Shown here in pieces: positions 1 to 7,428 of a DNA stretch of 8,624 nt. A program made the position numbers and the translations under genes. This DNA is from Eggerthellaceae bacterium (GTDB taxonomy: Bacteria > Actinomycetota > Coriobacteriia > Coriobacteriales > Eggerthellaceae), in the NCBI GenBank assembly GCA_003452695.1, contig DMNP01000267.1, positions 1 to 8,624 of the forward strand. Reading direction: 5' to 3'. Every line of letters starts with the position of its first letter. Position 1 is the first letter of the stretch. The notes below the pieces were generated by a model that did not search any database, had not been told where the DNA came from, and saw only the letters and a list, made by a program, of their open reading frames with translations.

Positions 1-1
1 G

Positions 2-356
<355 letters not shown>

Positions 357-358
<2 letters not shown>

Positions 359-421
359 GCGATCGCCTTCATTCATGCGCCTGTGCAATAGGCGGGCGTT
401 TTAATTCATGCGCCTGTGCAA
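357..421. repeat. Palindrome over the eno stop and an 18-base direct repeat
   Basis: AGGCGATCGCCT at 357-368 is a perfect 12-base palindrome that includes two bases of the eno TAG stop. It is followed by two identical 18-base copies beginning ATTCATGCGCC, at 371-388 and 404-421, separated by 15 bases. Inside the first copy CGCCT (378-382) can pair with AGGCG (390-394), and a TTTT run follows at 399-402, so it resembles a weak terminator. The second copy leads directly into the stronger hairpin at 425-456. This may be a tandem terminator region that arose by local duplication; that role is inferred. Confidence 0.6.
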
Positions 422-424
422 AGT

Positions 425-456
425 GGGTGGGGTAGCCAAGTTGCCCCACCCTTTTT
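425..456 (+). terminator. Rho-independent terminator of eno
   Basis: GGGTGGGG (425-432) and CCCCACCC (444-451) form a perfect 8-bp GC-rich stem with an 11-base loop. TTTTT follows directly at 452-456. The position, 67 bases after the eno stop on the same strand, is that of an intrinsic terminator. Confidence 0.85.
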
Positions 457-540
457 CGTTTCACCCAGGTGCGCTTTCCAAGAACTCGTGCAACGACGCA
501 ACGTAGGAACACCTTCGCCCATGGTGCCGCTCCTTACGCG

Positions 541-840
541 GGGCCTCATAGAGCCCTCTTGGGCTTCCTGCTCGTTGGCCCGCTAGGCACACGGCCTCGC
601 ATAGTGGGGTTTCGACGCTCAGCCACTGCGCGCAGGACGTGGCGGGTCCTAACAGGGCCCTATTTGGCCGCCCGCTATTCTGGAAAGCCGTTCGCCGGCG
701 CTTCTATCTGTGGAAATCCATAGTGAGCAGGTGCGCTCGCAGCGAGAAGGGCCTAATAGGGCCATTCCCCTCGACCGTCGGGGACGTGCCCCCTCAATTG
801 TCGGAGCCGCGCTTCTCGATCGTCGGGGACGCGTCCTTCA
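541..840. repeat. Three degenerate tandem units with a 104-base period
   Basis: Units begin at 541 (GGGCCTCATAGAGCCCTC), 645 (GGTCCTAACAGGGCCCTA) and 749 (GGGCCTAATAGGGCCATT), exactly 104 bases apart each time. Units 1 and 2 agree at roughly two thirds of the first 32 bases. Similarity reappears near the unit ends: a TGCGC motif lies shortly before the GGGCCT-like core of units 2 and 3, and GCGCTTCT occurs at both 698-705 and 809-816. Read in the + direction each core encodes Gly-Pro-(His/Asn)-Arg-Ala-(Leu/Ile). The period is not a multiple of three, so each copy sits in a different frame. The units could be decayed copies of a short gene or a non-coding repeat family. Confidence 0.6.
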
Positions 841-859
841 TATGAAGAGCGCGTCCCCG
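824..859. repeat. Nested inverted repeat (strong hairpin) 3' of the CAP gene
   Basis: CGGGGACGCG (824-833) is the exact reverse complement of CGCGTCCCCG (850-859). The interior contains a second perfect palindrome, CTTCATATGAAG (836-847), so the whole can fold into one long stem interrupted by two mismatched positions. It starts 29 bases beyond the stop of the minus-strand CAP gene and may serve as its 3' end, but no T-run follows on either strand. It is therefore not a classical rho-independent terminator. Confidence 0.65.
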
Positions 860-888
860 GAGATGTTGCAGGCACTTCTCGATGACGC

Positions 889-3777
889 CTACTTCACCTT
901 TATCGTGATAACCGCGCTCTTCGAAGCGCCGGCCCAGTTGGCAGTTTTCGCGGCTGTCGCCTTCACCGTTACCTTATAGGTTCCTTTGGGCGTTTTCTTC
1001 TTCGCGGTTATCTTGCCCGTCGACTTGTTTATGCTGAAGCACTTCTTGAACTTGGCCTTCGCCACCTTGGTTATGGAATAGCTGACCTTGGTCTTTGCGC
1101 CCTTGGCGGTCGTGATGGCGACCACTTGCTTGGCTTTCTTCACCTTGGCAAGCTTCACGGACTTGGTCTGTTTCGAGAACGACAGGCTCTGCGCGCCCTG
1201 TTTCACAGCTACCGTTATGGTCTTGCTTGCGGCGGCATAGCCATCCGTTGCGGCCACGTTCACGGTTATCCACGCAGTGCCGACCTTCACCGGCGAAACG
1301 ACGCCCCTTGCGTCCACCTTGGCTATTGCCGGGTTGGACGACGTGTACGTGATGGCTCCCCCGCTATCGCAGCTGGCGCCGATGGCAACCGTCTTGCCCA
1401 TGGCGACCTCTCGGTTGTCCGCGACAATGGTGGGAATTGCAAGGTTGGCCGGGTTCACGAGGATCGTCAGGGTGCCCGGCTCGTAGCGTATCGTGTAGTT
1501 GTCCAGCTCGGCCGGACCCGCAGGCGTTATGGCATACGTGCCCACGGATTCGCCGGCCGCGCGGTCGAAGGTGTATTCAAGCGGGCTATCATCGCCGGCG
1601 ATGAAGCCCGTTACAACAGCGGTGAATTCGGGATCGGGCTCGTCTTCCAGTTTCGACTTATCGTCGGCCGCTACGGTTACTGCAGCCTTGGCGATGGTGA
1701 ACGCGGCCGGGGCGCTCTCGGCGGGCTCGTGGTTGGAATCGCCCGCCAAAGTGGCCTTCACGTAGTAGGTGCCCGCGTTCTTCACGCTCGCTTCGTCAAT
1801 AGCGTTTTCGCAGGCAGCATCGCTGTAGTATGCCAGCACAGGCTCTGCGGTCGTACCCGATTCCGAAACGCTGCCGGCATAGGCCTGCGCTTCGCCTGTG
1901 TACGCGGACGCGTAATCCTGGAGCGCAAGGGTCGGCTTGGCCTTCGAAATGGTCAGCTTGCCGCCCTTGTTGAACGTTACCGCATAGTTGCCCTGGTCGC
2001 TTTCGCCCGTCGGGGCGATGTCGTATTCGCCCACGTCCTCGCCCTCGTCGCGCGTGAACGAGTAGGCTATGGAATCGCCTTCCACAACCCCTTCGACCTG
2101 CGCTTGGAAATCGGGGTCTTCCTGGCCGTAGGACTTGCCGGCATCGAGCGACGTTACGCTTGCCGCCTTGGGCGCTATGCTCCACGCGATGGATTTCGGC
2201 TCGTTCGTGCCATCGGGCCAAACGTAGTTCGCGGCATCTTTCAGCGTGGCCGTGGCGGTATGGGTGCCCGCATTCGTGGCAGCGCCGTTCGACACGTCCG
2301 CCAACTCGGTTGCCGCTACGCCCGTCTGCTCCGTTCCGTCGTACACGAGCGTGCCCGCAGCCACGGCCGTGGGCACGTCGGCGCGCGCCGGGGCTATGGT
2401 GAACGTTGCCGACGCAATGCCCTTGTAGTTGCCCTGGCCGGTAACGGTTGCCTGGGCGGCTGAAGTTGCGTTCGTGTTGTTGCTGTAGTCCACGCGATAG
2501 TCGATTCCTTCGACCAGCGTGCAGCCGTCCAACGTGACCGTAACCGCCGGCTTCTTCTCGGCGCCGTCGTAGACGAGAGGCTCTTCAGCAACGGCCACCG
2601 ATGCAGTCGACAGGTTTTTTGCAGTAACCTGAACTGGAATTACCACCTCGGCGCCGTGCGCCAAATCGGTGCTAGCCGTCAGGTTGGCAGAGCCCACCGA
2701 AGCAGCCGTTATCTCGCTTCCCGAAACCTGCAGCACAACGGGATTGTCCGATGCCAAGCTGCACGATGCCGCCACGGGCGCACCGTAGCTGCCTTTTGAA
2801 ATCGCACCATCCGACCAGTCCATATTGAACATATCCGGCCAAGTTGATTCGCCAATCGAAGTGTTTTCCAACCGCACTTGGCAACTTGTGCCGTCGAAAA
2901 TTTCCGCATCGCCATACACCAGCGAAAGCGAAGCGTCCTTCGCTTTGAGCGAAACGTTGCTCACGCTGCTCTCCAGCGCTTCCACATCGACCGTGTGCGC
3001 TGCCGCATCGTCCTGTGCGGGCGTTTCGGTCAGGCCCACCGCATCGTTTCGATAACCAAACTCCTGCACCCAGTAATGAATGTCTACGCTGTAATTATAG
3101 GGCCGCGTTCCCTCTGTTAGCTGGCCTTCCCAGTGCACGATGACATGCCCGATGCCAATGCGGTTGAAGCCTGCGCCCAGCATGTTCCTGCGATGGCCCT
3201 GACCACTGTAGGGGTAATTGGTTTCCGACCAGCTTTCGAACACGCCCTGGGCCGTCGTGCTGCCTCCTCCGCCATAGCCGGCTGCAATGTTTTCGCCCGA
3301 TGTGCTGTATCCGCTCGGAAACGCCGAGAAGCAATTGCCGCCATTCGGGCGATCGTGACTGTATTGCAGCGCTATCTCGGCTGCGCGTTGCATGGCGACG
3401 CGTTCCAGCTCGTAGTCGTAGGTAAGCTCGCCCAGGTTCTGGTAGCTGGCGGTGTCGATGGAGCCGTTTTGGGCATATGCCCAGACGGTGCTCTGCCCGC
3501 CGTCGGTTATCTGGCCCGTGCGGAACTTGTTCACCAGGTCGAGCATCGAGCGCGCCTCGGTCTGGCCGTACTGCACCTGCACGCCAAGCGTAATCGTGTC
3601 CGCATCGGCTTGGGTTGAAAGCGCGCCGACCGCCAGGCCCTCTTCGGCGTGCGCCTTTGCCGGCGGCGCGAAGACAACGGTAAGGGCAAGCACCGCCATA
3701 AGCGCGATGGCAATTCCTGCGCATGCTCGCAATAGCTTCGGGGTAAGGGGATTGTTCACAGCTGGGCGTCCGATCAT
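889..3777 (-). CDS. Secreted CAP (SCP/PR1-like) domain protein with Ig-like/MBG repeats and a lysine-rich C-terminus
   Basis: This 962-residue exported protein starts with a signal peptide: a basic N-region, a hydrophobic core at about residues 19-37, and a likely cut after AKA or AHA near 42-44. Residues ~75-240 form a CAP domain. Its hallmark His and Glu residues are visible: H141 (YSHDRPNG), E162 (GENIAAG), E181/E185 (ESWSE) and H195 (GHRRNML). Bacterial CAP proteins are mostly of unknown biochemical function. Residues ~270-858 are a string of beta-rich modules: Ig-like segments (270-386, 390-463, 465-536, 613-697), MBG-type modules (537-612, 698-774) and a Big_2-like module (778-858, SSNPAIAKVD). 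The last ~100 residues carry about 27 lysines and no Asp or Glu. No LPXTG motif or C-terminal membrane anchor is present. The ATG start is fixed by AAGGAGG six bases upstream. It probably acts at the cell surface or as a released adhesin-like protein; substrate and partner are unknown. Confidence 0.9.
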   Translation of the reverse strand: MIGRPAVNNPLTPKLLRACAGIAIALMAVLALTVVFAPPAKAHAEEGLAVGALSTQADADTITLGVQVQYGQTEARSMLDLVNKFRTGQITDGGQSTVWAYAQNGSIDTASYQNLGELTYDYELERVAMQRAAEIALQYSHDRPNGGNCFSAFPSGYSTSGENIAAGYGGGGSTTAQGVFESWSETNYPYSGQGHRRNMLGAGFNRIGIGHVIVHWEGQLTEGTRPYNYSVDIHYWVQEFGYRNDAVGLTETPAQDDAAAHTVDVEALESSVSNVSLKAKDASLSLVYGDAEIFDGTSCQVRLENTSIGESTWPDMFNMDWSDGAISKGSYGAPVAASCSLASDNPVVLQVSGSEITAASVGSANLTASTDLAHGAEVVIPVQVTAKNLSTASVAVAEEPLVYDGAEKKPAVTVTLDGCTLVEGIDYRVDYSNNTNATSAAQATVTGQGNYKGIASATFTIAPARADVPTAVAAGTLVYDGTEQTGVAATELADVSNGAATNAGTHTATATLKDAANYVWPDGTNEPKSIAWSIAPKAASVTSLDAGKSYGQEDPDFQAQVEGVVEGDSIAYSFTRDEGEDVGEYDIAPTGESDQGNYAVTFNKGGKLTISKAKPTLALQDYASAYTGEAQAYAGSVSESGTTAEPVLAYYSDAACENAIDEASVKNAGTYYVKATLAGDSNHEPAESAPAAFTIAKAAVTVAADDKSKLEDEPDPEFTAVVTGFIAGDDSPLEYTFDRAAGESVGTYAITPAGPAELDNYTIRYEPGTLTILVNPANLAIPTIVADNREVAMGKTVAIGASCDSGGAITYTSSNPAIAKVDARGVVSPVKVGTAWITVNVAATDGYAAASKTITVAVKQGAQSLSFSKQTKSVKLAKVKKAKQVVAITTAKGAKTKVSYSITKVAKAKFKKCFSINKSTGKITAKKKTPKGTYKVTVKATAAKTANWAGASKSAVITIKVK

Positions 3778-3783
3778 GGCCGG

Positions 3784-3790
3784 CCTCCTT
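3784..3790 (-). promoter_or_regulatory. Ribosome binding site of the CAP gene
   Basis: On the minus strand AAGGAGG lies six bases before the ATG at 3775-3777, a near-perfect Shine-Dalgarno match. It fixes the start so that the signal peptide is complete. Confidence 0.85.
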
Positions 3791-3823
3791 CGCTCTCGGT
3801 CTAGCCATATTCAATATCCGACA

Positions 3824-3852
3824 ATTCTACTATGAAAAACAGAGTCTGAGCG
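3824..3852 (-). promoter_or_regulatory. Possible promoter of the CAP gene
   Basis: The 141-base gap between folC and the CAP gene contains an AT-rich island unlike its surroundings. On the minus strand TAGAAT (3824-3829) matches five of six positions of the -10 consensus, about 45 bases before the start codon. The hexamer 17 bases upstream of it is a poor -35. The gap size and strong ribosome binding site favour separate transcription, but the exact promoter is uncertain. Confidence 0.3.
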
Positions 3853-3857
3853 GGCAG

Positions 3858-3878
3858 GCAGGCTGGTTTCCCACCTGC
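3858..3878 (-). terminator. Possible terminator hairpin after folC
   Basis: On the minus strand GCAGG pairs with CCTGC, enclosing a further 3-bp stem with a GAAA loop. A TTTTT run occurs, but only some 17 bases downstream. It lies about 40 bases after the folC stop. The bulged stem and distant T-run make it a weak terminator candidate. Confidence 0.3.
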
Positions 3879-3918
3879 TATGCACTGTGCACTATGCGCG
3901 TTGCTGCCCGCGCATTCA

Positions 3919-5244
3919 CTATGCAAGGGCCTTTTGGATTTCGGCAATGGAATAGAGGCTGCCGAAGGCACAGACGATGCCGTCGGGACCGGCAAGCTCC
4001 TTGGCGCGTGCAAGACCTTGCGCGAAGCTGGGGGCCACCTGCACGACCGGTGCGGGCACCTCGGGCGCCCCAGACCCGCCGAACACCTCGGCCACGACCT
4101 CGCGCACGGCATAGGCCAGGTCGTCGCCGGAAAGCGCGCGGCCGACGTTCGGCGACGTAACGCACACCCAGGCTGCGCCGAGCGGGGCCACTTCGCGGAT
4201 CATGGCGCGATAGTCCTTGTCGGCAAGCACGCTCATCAGGAAGACGATGCGCCGCCCCGCGAACACGTCGCGCAGGCTGTCGGCCAGCACGGCCGCACCT
4301 TGCGGGTTGTGGCCGCCGTCCACGATAACGGCGGGACGCGCGTCGGAAACGACCTCGAAACGACCTGGCCACGACGTGTTGGCAATGCCGCGCACCAGGG
4401 CCTCGTCGGATATGCTCCACCCCCGCCGCACGAGCGCGCCCACCGCTTCGATGGCAAGCGCGGCGTTGAAAGGCTGATAGCTTCCCAGAAGCCGCGTGGT
4501 GTATTCCACGCCGCGATACGAAAACGGCCGCAGCGCGCCTTCGACCGGACGCACGTCCAGCTGCGCGAAATCGGGAATCGCCAGCTCCGCGCCGCCCGCA
4601 GCATCCACCGCTTCGCGTACAACCTGCATGGCTTGCGGATCGTCCTGCGGCCACGACACCACGGGCGAGCCCGGCTTCACGATGCCGGCCTTTTCGCGGG
4701 CGACTGCTGCCGGCGTGTCTCCCAGCATGTCGGTATGGTCCAGCCCGATGCGCACGATAACGCATGCCTCGGGCGGGTCGATTATGTTGGTGGAATCCAA
4801 GCGCCCGCCCAGGCCCACTTCGCAGACGACGATATCGCATCCGCTGCGCGCGAAGTGTTCGAAAGCCACGGCGGTCATCAGCTCGAACTCCGTCGGATGA
4901 TCGCCGGTCTGCGCCGCCATGGCCTCGGCATGCTCGCGCACGAACAGCGTTACATCGCGCAGTTCGTCCAGCGAGATATTCGCGCCGTTCACGCGAATGC
5001 GCTCCTCGAAGGCTATGATGTAGGGGCTGGTGAACAATCCCGTGCGATAGCCCGCCTCTTGAAGCACGCTTGCCAGATAGGCGCAGGTCGAGCCTTTGCC
5101 GTTCGTGCCCGCCACATGCACGAACTTCAGGCGGTCCTGCGGGCGACCCATGCGGTCGAGCAAGTCGACCGTGCGTTCCAGGCCCAGGCGCGATTCCTGC
5201 CAACGCGGCTCGTTTATGTATGCAATCGGATCGAATTCGTTCAC
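3919..5244 (-). CDS. folC: Bifunctional dihydrofolate synthase / folylpolyglutamate synthase
   Basis: FolC is a cytosolic Mur-ligase-family enzyme that uses ATP to add glutamate to dihydropteroate and/or to extend the polyglutamate tail of folates. The 441-residue length is normal for the family. Visible motifs are the P-loop HVAGTNGKGS (residues 43-52), the FTSPY folate/omega-loop segment (71-75), EVGLGGRLDSTN (142-153), GLDHTDMLG (167-175) and REKAGIVKPG (183-192), where K185 matches the carbamylated lysine. C-terminal-domain motifs are WPGRFEVV (292-299) and VDGGHNPQGA (308-317); most homologues read DGAHNP here. The start is GTG at 5242-5244, supported by GAAGGGG six bases upstream. The udg stop lies 43 bases upstream and the genes run in the same direction, so co-transcription with udg and alr is likely. 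Whether both activities are present or only one cannot be told from sequence alone. Confidence 0.95.
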   Translation of the reverse strand: MNEFDPIAYINEPRWQESRLGLERTVDLLDRMGRPQDRLKFVHVAGTNGKGSTCAYLASVLQEAGYRTGLFTSPYIIAFEERIRVNGANISLDELRDVTLFVREHAEAMAAQTGDHPTEFELMTAVAFEHFARSGCDIVVCEVGLGGRLDSTNIIDPPEACVIVRIGLDHTDMLGDTPAAVAREKAGIVKPGSPVVSWPQDDPQAMQVVREAVDAAGGAELAIPDFAQLDVRPVEGALRPFSYRGVEYTTRLLGSYQPFNAALAIEAVGALVRRGWSISDEALVRGIANTSWPGRFEVVSDARPAVIVDGGHNPQGAAVLADSLRDVFAGRRIVFLMSVLADKDYRAMIREVAPLGAAWVCVTSPNVGRALSGDDLAYAVREVVAEVFGGSGAPEVPAPVVQVAPSFAQGLARAKELAGPDGIVCAFGSLYSIAEIQKALA

Positions 5245-5287
5245 TTGCTTCCCCTTCTCGAAACTGAACCGGCCGTCGGCTCCGGGC

Positions 5288-5851
5288 TCATTTCGCCCCG
5301 AGCAGGCGGCCCAGCGTGGCGAAGTCGTTTTCCAAGGCTTCCCACTTGGAATGGTCGTATATGGCAGCTGCGGGATGATAGATCGGAAACACCTTGAAAC
5401 GCCCCGCCGTCTGCAAGGTGCCGTGCAGGCGGGTGATGCCCATGTTGGTTTTCAGGATGAACTTGGTGGCGAAATTTCCCAACGTCACGATGAATTCTGG
5501 GTCGATGGTGCGCGTCTGCTCGCGCAAGAACGGCGTGCAGAGCTCGATTTCGTCGGGGCGCGGGTCGCGGTTTCCCGGCGGGCGGCACTTCAGCACATTG
5601 GCGATGAACACGTCCTCGCGCGCAAGGCCCGCAATCTGCAGCAGCTCGTTCAGGTTCTGCCCCGCCTTGCCCACGAACGGCACGCCCTGCAAGTCCTCGT
5701 TCTTGCCGGGCGCCTCGCCCACGAACAGCACCCGCGCTTGCGGGTTGCCGTCGCCGAAGACGGTCTGCGTGCGCCCTTCGGCAAGCGGGCAAGCCCGACA
5801 GGCGGCCACTTGCCGGCGCAGGTCTTCCAGCGGTATATGCGGCTTTGTCAT
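5288..5851 (-). CDS. udg: Family 4 (iron-sulfur) uracil-DNA glycosylase
   Basis: The product excises uracil from DNA, starting base-excision repair of deaminated cytosine. The 187-residue protein has the family-4 layout: an N-terminal CxxC pair (C18, C21) plus C89 (VLKCRPPGNRDP) and C105 (ELCTPFL), the four cysteines expected to hold a [4Fe-4S] cluster. The uracil-pocket motif GEAPGKNED is at 45-53, followed by GVPFVGKAGQNL (56-67), and the conserved HP of the leucine-loop motif is at 159-160. The KRRIH insertion that marks UdgX is absent. The ATG start has GGGAG seven bases upstream and lies 34 bases after the alr stop. The small gap suggests translation from the alr message. High-GC Gram-positive bacteria often carry such enzymes beside or instead of a family-1 Ung; whether this genome also has ung is not visible. 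Confidence 0.93.
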   Translation of the reverse strand: MTKPHIPLEDLRRQVAACRACPLAEGRTQTVFGDGNPQARVLFVGEAPGKNEDLQGVPFVGKAGQNLNELLQIAGLAREDVFIANVLKCRPPGNRDPRPDEIELCTPFLREQTRTIDPEFIVTLGNFATKFILKTNMGITRLHGTLQTAGRFKVFPIYHPAAAIYDHSKWEALENDFATLGRLLGAK

Positions 5852-5885
5852 CGCAGCGCTCCCATCGCTTCAGGCGCCTTCGCGC

Positions 5886-7424
5886 CTACACGTACACGCG
5901 GTCCAGGCGCCGGCCGAACCCGATGGCAAGCTCGTAGTGTATCGTGCCCACCTTGGCAGCCATGTCGTCCAGCGTCACCTCCGCTATGCCCTTCGACCCC
6001 ACGATAAGCACTTCGTCGCCAACTTGCGGGTCCACCAGCTCGCGCGACGCGGAACGGCGCATGTCCACCTCGAACATGCAGTGGTCCATGCAGATGTTCC
6101 CCACTTGCCGATAGTAGCGGCCCCCCATGATGAAATCGGTGCTTCCCGACAAGCCGCGGCACAGGCCATCGGCATACCCGATGGGCACCGTGCAGATTTT
6201 CACCGAACCGGGGCTGCGGTAGTGCAAGCCGTACGAAACGCCTTCGCTCATGCGCAGCGGACGCGTGTCCACAATGCGAGCATGAATGCTCATGGCCGGC
6301 CGCAGATCCACGATGTCGCGCGTTTCGGGACACGGATGGAAGCCATACAGCGAAGCACCCACGCGCACCATGTCGAAGTGCACGTCGGGGAAGCGGTACG
6401 TGGCCGCCGAATTGGCCGAATGCACGATGCCCGGCTCGTAACCTGCCGCCTGCATGCCCGCTATGCAGTCGACGAATCGACGCGCCTGAATCTGGAAATC
6501 CAGCGTTTCAGGACAATCTGCCGTGGCGTAATGCGTGAAGGTGCCTTCCAGAACGAGCGCGCGATGGAAATCCACTTGATCCAGGAAGTCCAGAACGTGT
6601 TCGTAGTGAACGCCGATGCGGTTCATCCCCGTGTTCACGGCCAGATGATACGGCGCCTGCATGCCGTGCAAGTCGGCCACTTCGCCATATGCCACGGCAA
6701 AATCGGTTTCGTAGATTGCCGGCGTAATGTGATATCCCAGCAAAAGGGGTATGGTCGTCGCGGGCGGCTGGTCCAGCATGACGATGGGCGCGGTAATGCC
6801 CGCTTCGCGCAGGGCCACGCCTTCGGCGACCGTGGAAACCGTCAGGCAGTCGGCACCCGCCCCCAGCGCCGCCTTGGACACTTCCACAAGACCGTGGCCA
6901 TAGGCGTCGGCTTTGACCACCGCCAGCATGCGGCAACGCGGCTGCATGAAGCGGCGCGTCTCGGCAACGTTGTGGCGAATGGCAGACAGGTCCACCTGCA
7001 TCCAAGCCCAGCGCCGGTCCATGGCGGCAAGCCCGTCCAGCGTTGCCGGCGGCAGCGTGGTTCCGCGCGATACGACCTGCCCGACGCCTCGGCCCGATCC
7101 CATATCGCGCCTCGGGCGCGTCGATGGGGCGGGCGATGGCGCAGGGGCAGAGGACGGAGCGATGAACGAGGGAGCATATGCAGCTGAAACGGAACGCAAA
7201 TCTGCGCCGAAGCCCGGTTCCGCGCCCGACGCCGTATGCGGGTCGCCTGCCGCACCCGCGCCCGCAGGCTGCTGGTCGGATCCACCGTGACCTTGGCGTG
7301 CGGCATTGGCGCGTTGGCGGATTTCGGCTTCCTGGCGCCGTATCGCATCTGCCGCCGATTCGAAATCTTCGCTGTTGTTTGCGTTCCTGCCATAGCCCAT
7401 GAAGCCATTTGGCAAATCGCTCAT
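5886..7424 (-). CDS. alr: Alanine racemase with long N-terminal extension
   Basis: Alr is a PLP enzyme that interconverts L- and D-alanine, supplying D-Ala for peptidoglycan. At 512 residues it is about 130 longer than typical enzymes (~370-390). The catalytic fold starts near residue 137 (RRWAWMQVDLSAIRHN). K171 in VVKADAYGHG is the PLP lysine, R354 in VRVGASLYG is the Arg near the PLP ring nitrogen, and Y398 in GVSYG is the second catalytic base. PIGYADG (414-420) and NICMDH (443-448) follow. The position of the carbamylated lysine in the Bacillus-type motif (K129 in LKxDTGM) is Ala262 here (HLAVNTGMNRIG). Residues 1-~45 look helical and charged; ~46-125 are rich in Ala, Pro, Gly and Ser and probably disordered. 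The first ATG is favoured because GGGGAGA lies about five bases upstream; the internal ATG at codon 135 has no clear ribosome binding site. It is probably the first gene of alr-udg-folC. Confidence 0.93.
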   Translation of the reverse strand: MSDLPNGFMGYGRNANNSEDFESAADAIRRQEAEIRQRANAARQGHGGSDQQPAGAGAAGDPHTASGAEPGFGADLRSVSAAYAPSFIAPSSAPAPSPAPSTRPRRDMGSGRGVGQVVSRGTTLPPATLDGLAAMDRRWAWMQVDLSAIRHNVAETRRFMQPRCRMLAVVKADAYGHGLVEVSKAALGAGADCLTVSTVAEGVALREAGITAPIVMLDQPPATTIPLLLGYHITPAIYETDFAVAYGEVADLHGMQAPYHLAVNTGMNRIGVHYEHVLDFLDQVDFHRALVLEGTFTHYATADCPETLDFQIQARRFVDCIAGMQAAGYEPGIVHSANSAATYRFPDVHFDMVRVGASLYGFHPCPETRDIVDLRPAMSIHARIVDTRPLRMSEGVSYGLHYRSPGSVKICTVPIGYADGLCRGLSGSTDFIMGGRYYRQVGNICMDHCMFEVDMRRSASRELVDPQVGDEVLIVGSKGIAEVTLDDMAAKVGTIHYELAIGFGRRLDRVYV

Positions 7425-7428
7425 TGCA

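Larger units (their letters stand above)
457..888. other. Non-coding convergent intergenic region with repeats
   Basis: This lies between the eno terminator and the stop of the minus-strand CAP gene. Several short open frames with GTG starts cross it, but none has a convincing ribosome binding site or a recognisable product. What it does hold are three diverged repeat units at 541, 645 and 749, a near-identical 18-base pair (771-788 and 816-833) and the hairpin at 824-859, described separately. I see no tRNA-like cloverleaf and no promoter strong enough to call. Confidence 0.6.

Noticed and set aside
469..979. Short overlapping + strand frames (84, 68 and 89 codons) in the eno-CAP gap
   Set aside because: All use GTG starts without good ribosome binding sites, overlap in three frames, and one runs into the CAP gene. 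Kept only as possible remnants of a repeat, not as genes.
1126..2463. 445-codon + strand frame inside the CAP gene
   Set aside because: Antisense shadow of the repeated Ig-like region; its Gly/Arg-rich translation has no known features.
3880..5397. Long open frame on the + strand opposite folC (505 codons)
   Set aside because: It mirrors the codons of folC, which has all family motifs; the + frame yields His/Arg/Ala-rich sequence without recognisable domains. A usual high-GC shadow.
5394..7187. Long open frame on the + strand opposite udg and alr (597 codons)
   Set aside because: It spans two genes with clear motifs on the minus strand, encodes His/Arg-rich low-information sequence, and has no ribosome binding site worth calling.
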